64,000 bases of DNA from Cryptomeria japonica (lineage: Eukaryota; Streptophyta; Pinopsida; Cupressales; Cupressaceae), in the NCBI RefSeq assembly GCF_030272615.1, contig NC_081409.1, forward strand, positions 470,202,573-470,266,572, read 5' to 3'. The notes below the pieces were generated by a model. That model was given only the letters and a program-made list of their open reading frames with translations, searched no databases and was not told where the DNA came from. Position numbers and translations under genes: made by a program. Position 1 is the stretch's first letter, and the number at the start of each line of letters is the position of its first letter. This document shows, one piece after another, positions 22,977-33,690 of the stretch.

Positions 22977-23943
22977 ATGAATGAAAGTATGTATTATGTG
23001 CTTGTTCTTCCCTATGAAAGTATGTATTATGTGCAACCTCTACCAAATCACCATAGAGATTTCTTTGTGGAAAGATAGAAGCCATTGAATTTTAAAAATA
23101 TCCAAGGTTTCCCAAATCCTATTCCTGCAAAGGTTAGGGAAAAATTGCCAAAATTTAGTGGCAAAAAGTTAGAATCAACACATCGACATATGCGGGAGTT
23201 TTCTGAATTAATGGGAGATTTTGAGATAAATCAGGAAGATGTTTTCATGAAGTTGTTTGTTCAGTCTTTGAAGAAAAATTCTAGAGATTGGTTTTCTTAC
23301 ATGCCAGTATGTTCTATCTCATCATGGGATGAGATAGAGGTAGCATTCATGGAACAGTTTGGTGAAAGAATTAATCCAAGCTCAGTTATGAAAACATTCA
23401 TGGTATCCAGAAGGAGGAAGATGAGTTAGTACCTGCTTTTAATCTCGGGTTTGCTAGGGAATTGGATGACATTCCTAGAAGCTATAGACCAAATGATGCA
23501 GTGTGCTTAGTTGTTTATTTGGCTGCATTTGATGAGGAAGAGAGTTATTTGTTGAGAGATAAAGATCCTAAAACCTTGCATTAGGCTTATAGGATAGCAA
23601 TGGATATTGAGAACAACTTGAAGTATGGAATCCCTAGGGGTTATCTATCTACAAGGATATGCTATCCCACAGTATTAGAGGTTAAAGAAAGGTATCAACT
23701 AGAAGATAAAGATCCATATCAAGGTCTTTACATCCTTACTGATCACATTAGCCATGTTATTGATTATGATTTGAATAAAAATGTGAGTGAAGAGAACTTG
23801 TCCCATATAGTGGTTATTCCTCATATTGATGAACAAAAGGTTAATGAAAAAATACCTGACATATTAGATATAGAGATGGATGTGGTGTCAATCACTTTAC
23901 TAAATAACAACAATAGTAATTGCTCCAGGAAGAACATCTCGTA
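22977..23943 (+). pseudogene. Element E gag (Ty3/gypsy type)
   Basis: An ATG at 22977 opens a frame with one TAG near 23080 and then PAKVREKLPKFSGKKLES, HMREFSELMGDFEINQEDVFMKLF, SLKKNSRDWFSYMP and SSWDEIEVAFMEQFG. This is the retrotransposon gag capsid domain. Near 23400 a frameshift moves to EEDELVPAFNLGFARELDDIP, FDEEESYLLRDKDP and, after a stop at 23582, YRIAMDIENNLKYGIPRG. It then runs on to 23943 (VIPHIDEQKVNEKIPDILD). No CCHC knuckle was found. It is the only recognisable protein of E. Confidence 0.88.
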
Positions 23944-25070
23944 GGAGATTTGTCTGCAGTCTTGTGTTTCAGATACATCCAACAGTGAGTATGAAGAATT
24001 GGAAAGTGTTATGTCTGATATAAGTGCAAGTATGGAATATTTTGATGATATGAGTTTAGTCTCTTAGGAATTAGTTATATATGATAATGAAAATTTAGAT
24101 GATAAGATGCCACCAATTTTAGTTAATAATATTATTGGGATAGAAAGCTGCATGAAGAAATTGTGTTAGTACAAGCCATTTCTAACATTGAGGACCAGAC
24201 TATTTTAAACTGCTCTCATTACCAAAATGTCCTAGAGTTGACTTGTATGTTTGAGAGGAATCTAGTTTGAAAGAATCAGAATGATCATGGAAGCTTTGTT
24301 GGGGCTTATGAACATCTTAACATGGAACATTCATACTATGACGATTATATTGTTGGGTGTTGTTCTAGTCCATATTCTGATTCCTTGAGTCCTGATGAAC
24401 CTGAAGATAAGATGAGCAGTGGTTTTAGTGAAAATATCAATGCATTATTTGATGAAGATGCAAATAAAGATCAGTTGGTTCTTTGCTATAATGTTTTTGA
24501 GAAGGGTTTTCATATTGTTCTTCACCCTTTGTATGAGGAAACACGTGAGAATCTGGACACTATTGCATCAATTTTTGAAATGGAATATTATAAAGATAAA
24601 GGTGTAATACCTAAATTAATGATAAGTAATAATGATCAGTTTTCTCCTATTGTTGATATTGTCAACATCAAATTGGATACAGAGTAGGAGGGTGAAGTTT
24701 TTGTCTGATTTGATGATTTGCAATTACATGAAGTGGTCATTTCTGATCCTTTTCCTCCTCTTGATAACAGTTTGCTTGTTATGCTCAGTACAAAAGTGTA
24801 TTTTTCAGGGAGTCCCTATTTCAGTAAGTAGACTGATGTTGCAAGTGAGGCATGTTTTCTCAGTTGTGTGCCAGAATATGAGATTTTCTTTTTTCAACTG
24901 GATGATGTTCTTACAATTTGGGATATTTGCTGCAGTTAAGATGTATGCTATGTACAAATCAACACATATGTGTTACACAATGATAAATATTCTATATCAT
25001 GGCATTAGTTTCAGAGTTTTAGCAATAATTGCAGTGATAAATTTAAGCATAGTGGCTGGATGAAAGTAGC
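23944..25070 (+). pseudogene. Element E acidic post-gag extension, function unknown
   Basis: The gag frame and neighbouring frames keep reading as an acidic, Ser/Asp-rich protein: NSEYEELESVMSDISASMEYFDD, then 24322-24687 (SSPYSDSLSPDEPEDKM, ENINALFDEDANKDQ, HPLYEETRENLDTI) and FSPIVDIVNIKLDTE. Stops and shifts are frequent. I see no protease, RT, RNase H or integrase motif. It might be a gag tail or the remnant of a separate ORF. Confidence 0.5.
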
Positions 25071-25491
25071 CAACAGGTTTAAAAACTGGTTTTCCACTTA
25101 TGTTATTAAATTATATTTGATGCTTTTAGAAGAAAATCATGTCTATGATAGAGGAAAGCACTAGTTGACATTGACAGATGGCATTGGGCCATCACATGTG
25201 GTTTGACTCTACAGGCCATGAGTAATCTGGGGTAGAGTAAATTTTCTGACTCTGCCAAATAAAGTGATTAATAAATTCCCTCTTGAATTGCCCATTCATG
25301 GACAATTTTTGAGGTTCTACTTTTCTTAAAGTAGGTGTTATCCATGAGCATTAGTTAGGTTTTACTTATTAGTGTAGTTTCCTTTCAGTTGAAGTTACGC
25401 TATCTAGGTAATTTGTTTTTGGTCAGCTTCACCCAAATATATTGGTTTCTTGCCCCATTCTTGTGAAATGAACGTCCCCAACAAGAGCCTC
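25071..25491 (+). other. Element E 3' untranslated region
   Basis: Non-coding stretch before the 3' LTR. No clear polypurine tract precedes 25492 (the sequence is GTCCCCAACAAGAGCC), which is unusual for an LTR element. Confidence 0.5.
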
Positions 25492-28400
25492 TGATAGCCC
25501 TGAAAATTGATTGCATGAGAATTATCAATTTTGAGCTTAACAATTGATTTTTTGGTTTTATTTGCATCCTCTGTCAAGGGCCAAGGTCTAGGGTTTAGGG
25601 TTTATAAAAAATTCTTATGTTTTGTGAAGAAAACCCTAGAAATGATATATCGCGTGATTACCTTTTCCCCCTTAAAAGCCAATGGTTGTATTCCATTGGC
25701 GGGGCCATTTTGTTCCCTAAGTATTAAGTGGTGGTCAACTAGTTTGTGAAATATGATTTTCCTATAGTCAGTCTCCTTTTAATATTGGTGCCCTCACCTA
25801 TATTTTCCTAAATCTGAAAGTCCTAAGTATTTTGGCCGGTTGCTAAACAGAGGATGGATCTAACGGCTCGCACTTCCCCATCATTAAAAGTACTACGGAA
25901 TTATGGACTGCGACATCATAAGATGATGCCACATGTTTTCAACAAAAAATGACAAGCTGGCAGTGTAGCTAGTTGAGGCATTGTGTTATCAATTCTCAGG
26001 CAGTAAAAACTGATTTACTAGTAGTCCTATCAATTTGCACATGTTAAAAATGAATGACGATGTTATGTCCTGAGGTAAAAGGTGCCCAATTTTTAATTTT
26101 GGAGGAGTTAATGGGCATTGTGCAAAGCAGTAAAGTGTGAACAGATCTGATGGCCCCTGTATCCCTGCGATAGAAGTTGTAGGGACATTACAGACCGCAA
26201 CATCATGAGATGATGCCACGTGTCTCGGGTTGGCCAAGAAGACTTACGATGGGGTTGCTGATAGAGTCTGGTCAAAAGATGATATGGTGCTGATTAGTCA
26301 GGGCTTTCTGGTTCTGCGGATACAGATGGAAGGTAAAATGTTGCGTCAACAAACAATGATCATTAGATTTGCTAGGCTGGGTAAGATCAACGGTTGAGTT
26401 TCAAATGTGAAATTAGGAGGGATCATTGAAGACATTGATCATAGCTTGTGCGGGATAGATCGAATGAGCAAGATACAGACTTGTTGACTCAAGATTGATT
26501 GGACAGTTAAAGATGATATCTCAAAGAAATGAAAGGATCAGGATAAGCTTCAAGTTTTGATATTAGATCATGAGTTCTCCGATAAATCCAGAGATTTGCT
26601 TGTTGATAGGAATCCTGAAGCAGAAGGTTGTATATAGAGAAAGGAATAAGATCATAAAAAAATCATTCACATGGGGTGAACATATGCAGGTTGAAATGGA
26701 GTGATGGCCTAGAAAATGATGATGACTTGAGTTGTAGGCATGATTGCTGGACTCCATAGCTAACAGGATGAGTAGAAGATATTGGGATGATGATTCTTCA
26801 CATGAACTAGCATCGCCACTTTGAATGGGATTTTGGTTATAAACTCACTAGGCAGATGATAGAATGGGTAGAAACAGATACAAACTTCTTCATTTTTCTG
26901 AGAATAGTTCTTCATTAGTGAGAAGATGGTGTTCAAACAAAATTATGTATGGAGTCATTGCATATTTTGTGACACTAGATGGATGTTTTTTCTTTGGTAT
27001 GAGGTTGCTCATTATCAGAGGGGTTGTGAAAGATTAGAGGATTGTCAAAGGGGGTGTGAAATCATTTTCTTATCAGGAAAATCTACCCAAGACATCTCCT
27101 TTGTTCTTACTCTGCATTTCATTAGCGGAGTGTTCCAAGAGGGATCTCATAGGGAACTGAAAGAAGGATTTGTTCGAGTGAGGATTGTTAGCCAGTTGTC
27201 TCTGCAATGACATGGAAGTTGCAACACCTTCTCAACAAATTCTATCTACCCCCAAGCTCCTCTTTCCATTTTCTCTAATCCAGGGCATAAAGGTTGGAGA
27301 TTTTCCTCTAATTTAGTGGGAAAGTTTTATTTCATGCCGGGATCTATTTTCCTTTTTCAGGAAGGGAAATGCTATGGAGCAGACTAAGCATATAAGGGTC
27401 TGTTTGGAAGTGTCTAGGTGATATTGGAATGACTCAAGTGTTTTTGTTTCTACCAATAATTAGTTGAAGATTTTGGTTCCACCTCATCACGGGCACCGAC
27501 ATGTGGGTAAGGAATATTTTGTAATAGAATTATGTTCAACCTCTAGGGCTTGGTTTTGGTGACAAGTGTCTTTTGGCTTGAAGCATGTCACTCCCTTGTT
27601 TTCTATAAAAGGGAAATCAAGGCCATTAGCTAGGGTTCTGAATTTTTTGAGAAAGATCTCTGTAAAAGTAGGTCCATTCTGCAAGGGTAGGTTCCATATA
27701 GTTCTAGAGAGTCATGGAAAATAGCAGAAACTATAATGTCATTTTGCAGAGCAAAAGTAATAAAATAGTTGCGAGTTTCCTTTTCAAGTGGGTTATTCTA
27801 TAATTGAAATTGTTGACTGTTATCTGATAAAAGATAGCTTATGATATGAATGCGAATATACTTTCTAATCTTTATTATCTTTTGTGCGATTTTATTTTCT
27901 TTTGAGCAAATGGGATCAAGGGTTTCGTTTGTTCATTGCATTGTTATAATGTGTGTAATTTTCCATTCAATGCTTGAGTCCAAGGGGTTAATTAAAATGC
28001 TTGAATGAGATTATAGGGAAATAAAAATTGTAACAGGATTTGATAAGTAGTTCAGGTAAGGGATTGTAGGTAGAACAATATTGTAAGGCAATATTGTTCA
28101 AGGCTAGATCAGCTATTAGACGAGTTTTTACCTGATTTTTAGTAATGTTTTCAGAGACTCTGCAACCCAAATGAACAAGGCACTGGTATTTGCTAGAAAA
28201 TGTCATTAGGTTTTTTGTTTCTGGTTTATGTTCTTTGTGATTTCTCACAACAAATCTTATAAAATATCAGAATATCAACTTGTTAAGTTTTTTATATTTT
28301 TTGAAAGTTGTCCTACCCATCTCATGCTCCAGCTTAAGGTTGAGGATTAGTGAAGGACTTGCCATCCTTTAGAATTATCCCTTTTTGTTGAGTTCTTTTA

Positions 28401-28622
28401 TGATATAATCTACTTTATTTTCAGAAACTTCCCAAGTATCATTGCAGAGAGTAGGAGGTTCACTGAAGGGATCACCCTCCCAGGTCTTGTAGAGCTCGAA
28501 GTGTACAAGGATCTTGTATCCTTATTAAAATTGGTCCAAGATTGATCGATATTGGTATTTGGAGTAATCAACTTGGTCTCTATCCTGTGGCAGTGTAAGC
28601 CCATTTATTTTGGTAACCAACA
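25492..28622 (+). repeat. Element E 3' LTR (3.1 kb)
   Basis: Full-length partner of 12441-15563. It starts TGATAGCCCTG and ends TGGTAACCAACA. A TATA box lies at 27604-27611. Confidence 0.93.
27604..27611 (+). promoter_or_regulatory. TATA box of the E 3' LTR
   Basis: TATAAAAG in the same context as at 14548. If active it would drive transcription into the flanking PMD tail. Confidence 0.6.
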
Positions 28623-28627
28623 ATGGT
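28623..28627. repeat. Target-site duplication of element E, right copy
   Basis: ATGGT, identical to 12436-12440. Confidence 0.93.
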
Positions 28628-29280
28628 GATGGACAAATGGTAACTGTAGAGGATGGTATGGAGGGTAGAGTTGAGGTTACAGTTGGTGTCATCGGGGAGG
28701 GAGATAGGTATTAGGTCAAGGCAGGTGGGGGTGATGAGCAGATGATAGACTTGGAGGATGTTTCTATTGGTGAGTATGTACTACAAATACCATATCCTCA
28801 GGCTATTAAGGGGTGAGTACAAGCATTAAAGGGTCAAGTTCAAGATCTACATTTAGAATTGTATATAGCATGATGTCATAAGGTTGAGGACATAGCCTAA
28901 TTTACATAGATAAGGGGGCTTGGGAACAAGAGAGAGATTCTCTTATTGCTAAGAGAGATTGACTTTGGGTTGAGAAGGACCTTGCCACTACAAAGAGAGA
29001 CTTATTTCATCAAGAGAGGGATCATGCCCTATGAAGAGCATAATTTTGCATAGATTCTTACTAGCAACAACTTACTAGCCTAGGCATTATGAGGTCGTTG
29101 TTCCTGAGAGTCAGAGGGTGCCTCATTATTTGGCAGCCAGATCACATAGAATTTCACAGAGATTCAAGCTACCAGTAGTGGTGGCATTATAGGTCCAACT
29201 CCAGGACATCCAAGGGTATGATCTAGTGGGAAGGCTAGGTTCTCTTGTAGAGGATAGAGGGAGCATAGGTTGACATTTTG
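28628..29280 (+). pseudogene. PMD protein pseudogene, 3' tail
   Basis: Joining 12440 to 28628 continues the acidic, Gly-rich tail (GQMVTVEDGMEGRVEVTVG, then GGGDEQMIDLEDV and GEYVLQIPYPQAIKG). A coiled-coil-like stretch follows (VQALKGQVQDLHLELY, then residues related to REILLLLREID). Stops are frequent. The join across E and its TSD supports that both parts were one ORF before the insertion. Confidence 0.65.
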
Positions 29281-31315
29281 ATAGATAGTTTAATAAGACT
29301 TCAAGCCATTTGTATCATTATATTATACTCTGAGACAATATATATATATTAGATACAGTTTTGATGGTGACCTATATGATGTGTTTGATTCTTATATGCA
29401 TGATGATGTGATTTAATATTAAGGTTTATGATATATACATTCTTTGTATATATGTTGTCTATCATGTATGTATGGATATGATGTCATGTTCCTATGATGA
29501 TTCTATTTTCCTATGCTCTAGATGCTTTATGATTTGTACTTTTGGATATTTATGTGAATGCAATATATGGATGTCTTTGTCTTGCATGTAGCTATATGAT
29601 GATTGTTATATAAATCTTATGATGATCATGTGAATCTTTTGTAACTTGTGTGATATGTATGTGATATTTACTAACATGATCCATTTTTATTTTCTCTATT
29701 TATTATGATGGAATGAAATGCAGATATTTACTATAATTCTAGTATGATATGCTTATATTCTAACATGAATGCAAGATATATTCTTTTGTGTGCTAGAGTA
29801 CTTTATGCTTCATTACCTAATTCCTTGACATAAGAAATATTATTATGAAGATGGATTAGCGAGAAATGAGTAAGATTTAGTGATATCAATAGATATACCA
29901 TCATGAATTCTTGTGGTTTTATTATAATGCAACATTTTCATCATTGAGCCCTATTATGTATCAATGGAATTTCATACACCAGTGTATGAAAGACCAAGGT
30001 GTAAATATCCCATTGTAGAAATAAACACATAGCAGACAAGGAGATAATCCCTCCATTATAGGGTTGTAGTACTAAGGATCAAGGTATGTGCGATAGTCAC
30101 AAGTAAAGTTATCATTGACTTTTATTTCTTTTGCATAAGATACTTTGTGAAATGAATGTACCAACATAGACACCCAAAATACCTTTACCCCAGAACTTTA
30201 TCAAATCACACCACAAATAACAAACAAAGAAAAAAGATCACGAACCATCCTACCTTCCTCTAGTCACTTGTGGACATCCTTGAGTAGCATAGGAACGTGA
30301 CCTATCACCAATTGATGAGGATAAGACTAACTAGAATAAAATCTATTAGCCATATTGATTTGTGTCATTATTTTGTTTTCTTGATGTGATGATTGATTAA
30401 GGGTGTATGTTTTCAAAGAATGAATACCTTGTGTAAAACTGATCTGTCTTGTTTTGAGTGTACCCTTCTTTTGTTGAGACTAGTTGATGATTTATTGATA
30501 AGGTTGGATGGATTGATTGACAAGACATTTAATCAATTTGATTATAGACTTTGATAATAGTTTGCATGTTCTTGACTTGTTGAATGCTCGTTGGGTATCT
30601 TCTCAAGTTTTTTTATCTTCATAGGATAGTTTATTGCAATGATTTTTCAAATTTTTATGATCTTTAGGATTTTTTTCAAGACAATTTATGAGTTTTTGGA
30701 TCTTTTCATGACATTTTATGATTCTTTTGGATTTTTCAGGACATTATGATTTTGGATTCTTCAGGATATTTAATGATTTTTTAAGATTTTTTCAAGATAT
30801 TTTATGATGTTTTTGGATTTTTTTAGGATTTGTCCCATTAGGTCTAGGAGGGTACTAGCGTGATAATAATAAGAGGGTAACTGGTGCCCTATAATAGATT
30901 TTGCAATTGAAGAGAATGCCTTCCAATCTAGACTAGGAATCCATTTTTCATTGATGTACTTGACTAATAAAGTTGATGACTTCTTAATGATAGGACATTG
31001 CATCTATAAATAAAAGGTTAATGGAATTGCTACGAAACTAAATGACTAAGCAAAAAAATAATCTGTGAACAAAATTAGAAGTCCCCATTTGTAAAGAGGC
31101 GATGTGTGAAAATGTCACAATAGCTTGTGGCATTTGAATGTTCATGAGAATTTAAAAGATAAAGACCCAATCCATTCTTAGAATCTCTTGGAAAACTCAA
31201 CCCAACACATTTAGCGAGTAAGATGCATGCTCAAAAGGGAAGAAGAGTCCCAAATTGGATCAAGGTACTTGGTCTTTGATTACCTACGTGTGTGCAAGTG
31301 TGTTCATTTTAACCC
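29281..31315. other. Non-coding region after the PMD tail, probably the 3' region of H
   Basis: Two kilobases of A+T-rich sequence without a convincing ORF. It has many TATGATG-type words (29370-29720) and a degenerate tandem repeat (30640-30835). It ends at the insertion site of element A and resumes at 59438. Confidence 0.5.
30640..30835. repeat. Degenerate tandem repeat, unit about 30-38 bp
   Basis: About five or six imperfect units built on GGATTTTTTCAGGACATTTTATGATTTTT. Units vary in length and sequence. Tandem repeats in the 3' untranslated part are known from Ogre/Tat elements. Confidence 0.8.
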
Positions 31316-31320
31316 ATATG
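31316..31320. repeat. Target-site duplication of element A, left copy
   Basis: ATATG before the left LTR. The same ATATG follows the right LTR at 59433-59437. Confidence 0.95.
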
Positions 31321-32347
31321 TGTTGGCAAGAGACACTGCACTGACCATCAAATGTTGTCATTGATAGCAACCCAAGTCAAAGATTCTATTCATAGTGTGT
31401 GACTTGATCCTACTGGAAGATAGAATGAAGATTCGGTTAAGTTCAGTGAGCTAGAATAGGGCATTTGGTAGAGGTTAGTATTTTGGTCGGTACTTCAGTT
31501 CAGTTAAATAGTTTTTGTTGTGGAGCTAAGGGAATCCTGATAGATGTATCTAGTACCTTATTCCATGATCTTAGCATAGGGTGATGATTGTTGAGTGAGT
31601 TAGAAGGTCTGATGTACAGGTTTTTAGATAGAATGATATTCATCAACAATATCATGTAGATAATCATTGTATGGATTGATTTTGGTGCTCAGATTGTGAT
31701 CATGGCATGTTAGACAATTTTGGTAGCATGTGGATAATTATTTTTGGTCTGCATGATTTTTTTGGTTTGGATTAAGCTGACTTGGTATACATATCTCATT
31801 TGTGTTCTATGTGTTATTGTGTTGACTAGTGATGGATGAGATTTGGAGTTGTGGATATATAAGAATGATGTGGATGATTATTTTAGGTATGGGAAATGAG
31901 TCAGCAATTGTTTGTGTGTAAGCTTGAGATTTGTGCTCTGGATTGTAGCATAACATTGAGATAGAGCAATATGAGATAAAGGTTGAGCAGTATGTATAAT
32001 GAGCTTCACTGGAACTATAATCTGGCATTGGCAGATGTTATTCATTAGTTTATTTTATTCATGTGATATTTATAATCATTTTGTAAGTGAGTCTTCTAGG
32101 GTTGTAGCCCTTATTGTAATTTGAGCAGTGAGCTCTAGGTAGTGTTCTTGAATGCATGTGCATTCTCTTTATGTAATATTTCTATACTTCTAATAGAGTA
32201 TATTAATATTGTGGGTCTCAATCCCATTGTGGTTTTTCCCTTAACCGAGATTTCCATGTATAAATTTGGTGTTATGGTGTTGCGGATATTTTTTGTATGT
32301 GTTCGCATCTTTCTTTTGTTTATTTGCATTAAATGGTTGAAGAATTA
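31321..32347 (+). repeat. Element A 5' LTR, first part (split by B)
   Basis: Matches 58327-59350 in order, for example GTGTGTGACTTGATCCTAC and GGGTTGTAGCCCTTATTGTA. Element B interrupts it after AATTA, and the remainder is at 44916-44982. Confidence 0.93.
32343..32347. repeat. Target-site duplication of element B, left copy
   Basis: AATTA before the B LTR start. The same AATTA follows its end at 44911-44915. Confidence 0.94.
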
Positions 32348-33129
32348 TGTCATGCCCAAACTTTTAGGCACGAACGGGATAATTTGTTTTTTAAATAGCA
32401 ACCTAATAACATTAAATTTCCTAATATGAAATGCACTAACAACTTTTGTCTTACTATGTTTGAGTTAACACTAACCACTAACTCTAGTACGCGAAAATAA
32501 TTTAAATTAAATACAGAATACTAAACGAGTTATTTATTATCTCATCAATTTTAATCAATAAATTAATTTAACCAAAAATCTCTAAATTAATTGACAATGA
32601 TAGTATTAATCTCCAATATCCATTAATTGCCTTCAGGAACTGAATAAATTAGTCCTAGCGATTAGATTATTAGTGCCTATATTTTATTTAAAGAAGAATT
32701 AAAATGTAGTTAAACTAATTCGACTAAAGGGTCAATTAAATTCCATAATGTAAATTGCTCTATAAAATTTAGTCTCGCATAGCCAAAATTTAGGCGGGTT
32801 GCAATAATCCCCTATGACCAAATTAACTTACAAAGTCATTATAATTTCCTAAAAGATTAAACCCCAAAATAATTTTAAAAATTAAAACATCATATTAAAT
32901 TAAATTTTTTTTAAATAAAAAATATGGATGATTAACTAAAATCAATTAAAACTAAGTTAGATGTATACATTCATATTCTTAACTAATTTTCATTAAACTC
33001 CTATATATTTATTTATGAGGATATTTATTCTAAAACAAACATTATAAAAATACCCATGAAACCTAATTTAAAATATTATAAAATGCCCTTTCAAACCATA
33101 TCTTTTATTCCTTTCATAATTTCAAAATA

Positions 33130-33152
33130 CCCTAACCCAAACCGGGTTAGGG
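33130..33152. repeat. Telomere-like palindrome in the B 3' LTR
   Basis: CCCTAACCC, spacer AAACC, GGGTTAGGG: a perfect 9-bp inverted repeat of plant telomere-type units. It is also present in the other LTR at 41517-41539. Confidence 0.9.
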
Positions 33153-33171
33153 TTTCATATTTTTGTTTTGT

Positions 33172-33530
33172 TGCAGGGAGGAGGCTGAAGGCAAATGGTG
33201 TATCCACAAGAGGGCTGCAAGGGGGGGGGGGTTGTTGCACGTAGCCGCGGTGGTAGAGGTTGTCACGCAGAAGGAGGTGGTTGTGATAGTGGGGGCTCCC
33301 TGCAGGGACAGTTGCAGTCGTGCCTATGGGTTGTGGCCCACAGAGGCGGCCTTGGCCGCCGCTATGAGTCGCGACCCGCAGCCCAGCTGCACCATCACTG
33401 TGGGGCACCACCCACAAGAGGGGGGGGGTGAAGCCTCCCTGACTGTGGGTTGCCACCCACAATGGCAGTTGCTGTCGTCGCCCACAGCACAAGGGGGCCA
33501 CTCTGCGGGGGTTCTGTAGGGGCCGAGCAC
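33172..33530. other. G+C-rich island in the B 3' LTR
   Basis: A sharp change to G+C-rich sequence in an A+T-rich LTR, with inverted repeats such as GGCGGCC TT GGCCGCC (33344-33359) and repeated CCCACAG/CTGTGGG words. Open stretches on both strands follow from the composition. The right LTR counterpart (41560-41930) differs in frame, which argues against coding. Confidence 0.7.
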
Positions 33531-33574
33531 CTTTTTTCCTTTGTTATTATTATTTTTTTTTAAACTTTTATTTT

Positions 33575-33690
33575 ATATATATATTTTTTTAGTATATATA
33601 TATAAATGTATATATATATGTATATAATATATATATTATTTATATATTTATGTATATAATATATATGTGTGTATATATATATATATAGTT
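33575..33690. repeat. TA-rich microsatellite in the B 3' LTR
   Basis: Interrupted (TA)n runs. The counterpart in the other LTR (42013-42045) is longer and purer. Confidence 0.85.

Larger units (their letters stand above)
12441..28622 (+). mobile_element. Element E: large gag-only LTR retrotransposon without pol
   Basis: Two LTRs of about 3.1 kb (12441-15563 and 25492-28622) start TGATAG and end CCAACA, and are flanked by the TSD ATGGT. The PBS-like TGGTGACTCTGCTGGGGA resembles the TGGCGACTC type of Tat elements. Without the inserted element D the length is about 9.6 kb. The internal region encodes a Ty3/gypsy-type gag (22977-23943) and an acidic extension, with no protease, RT or integrase. 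It would depend on a partner for movement. It interrupts the PMD pseudogene. Confidence 0.93.

Noticed and set aside
30162-30190. CATAGACACCCAAAAT resembling an LTR start (compare the minus strand near 10051)
   Set aside because: No polypurine tract, partner LTR or TSD is near; a chance or older fragment is equally likely.
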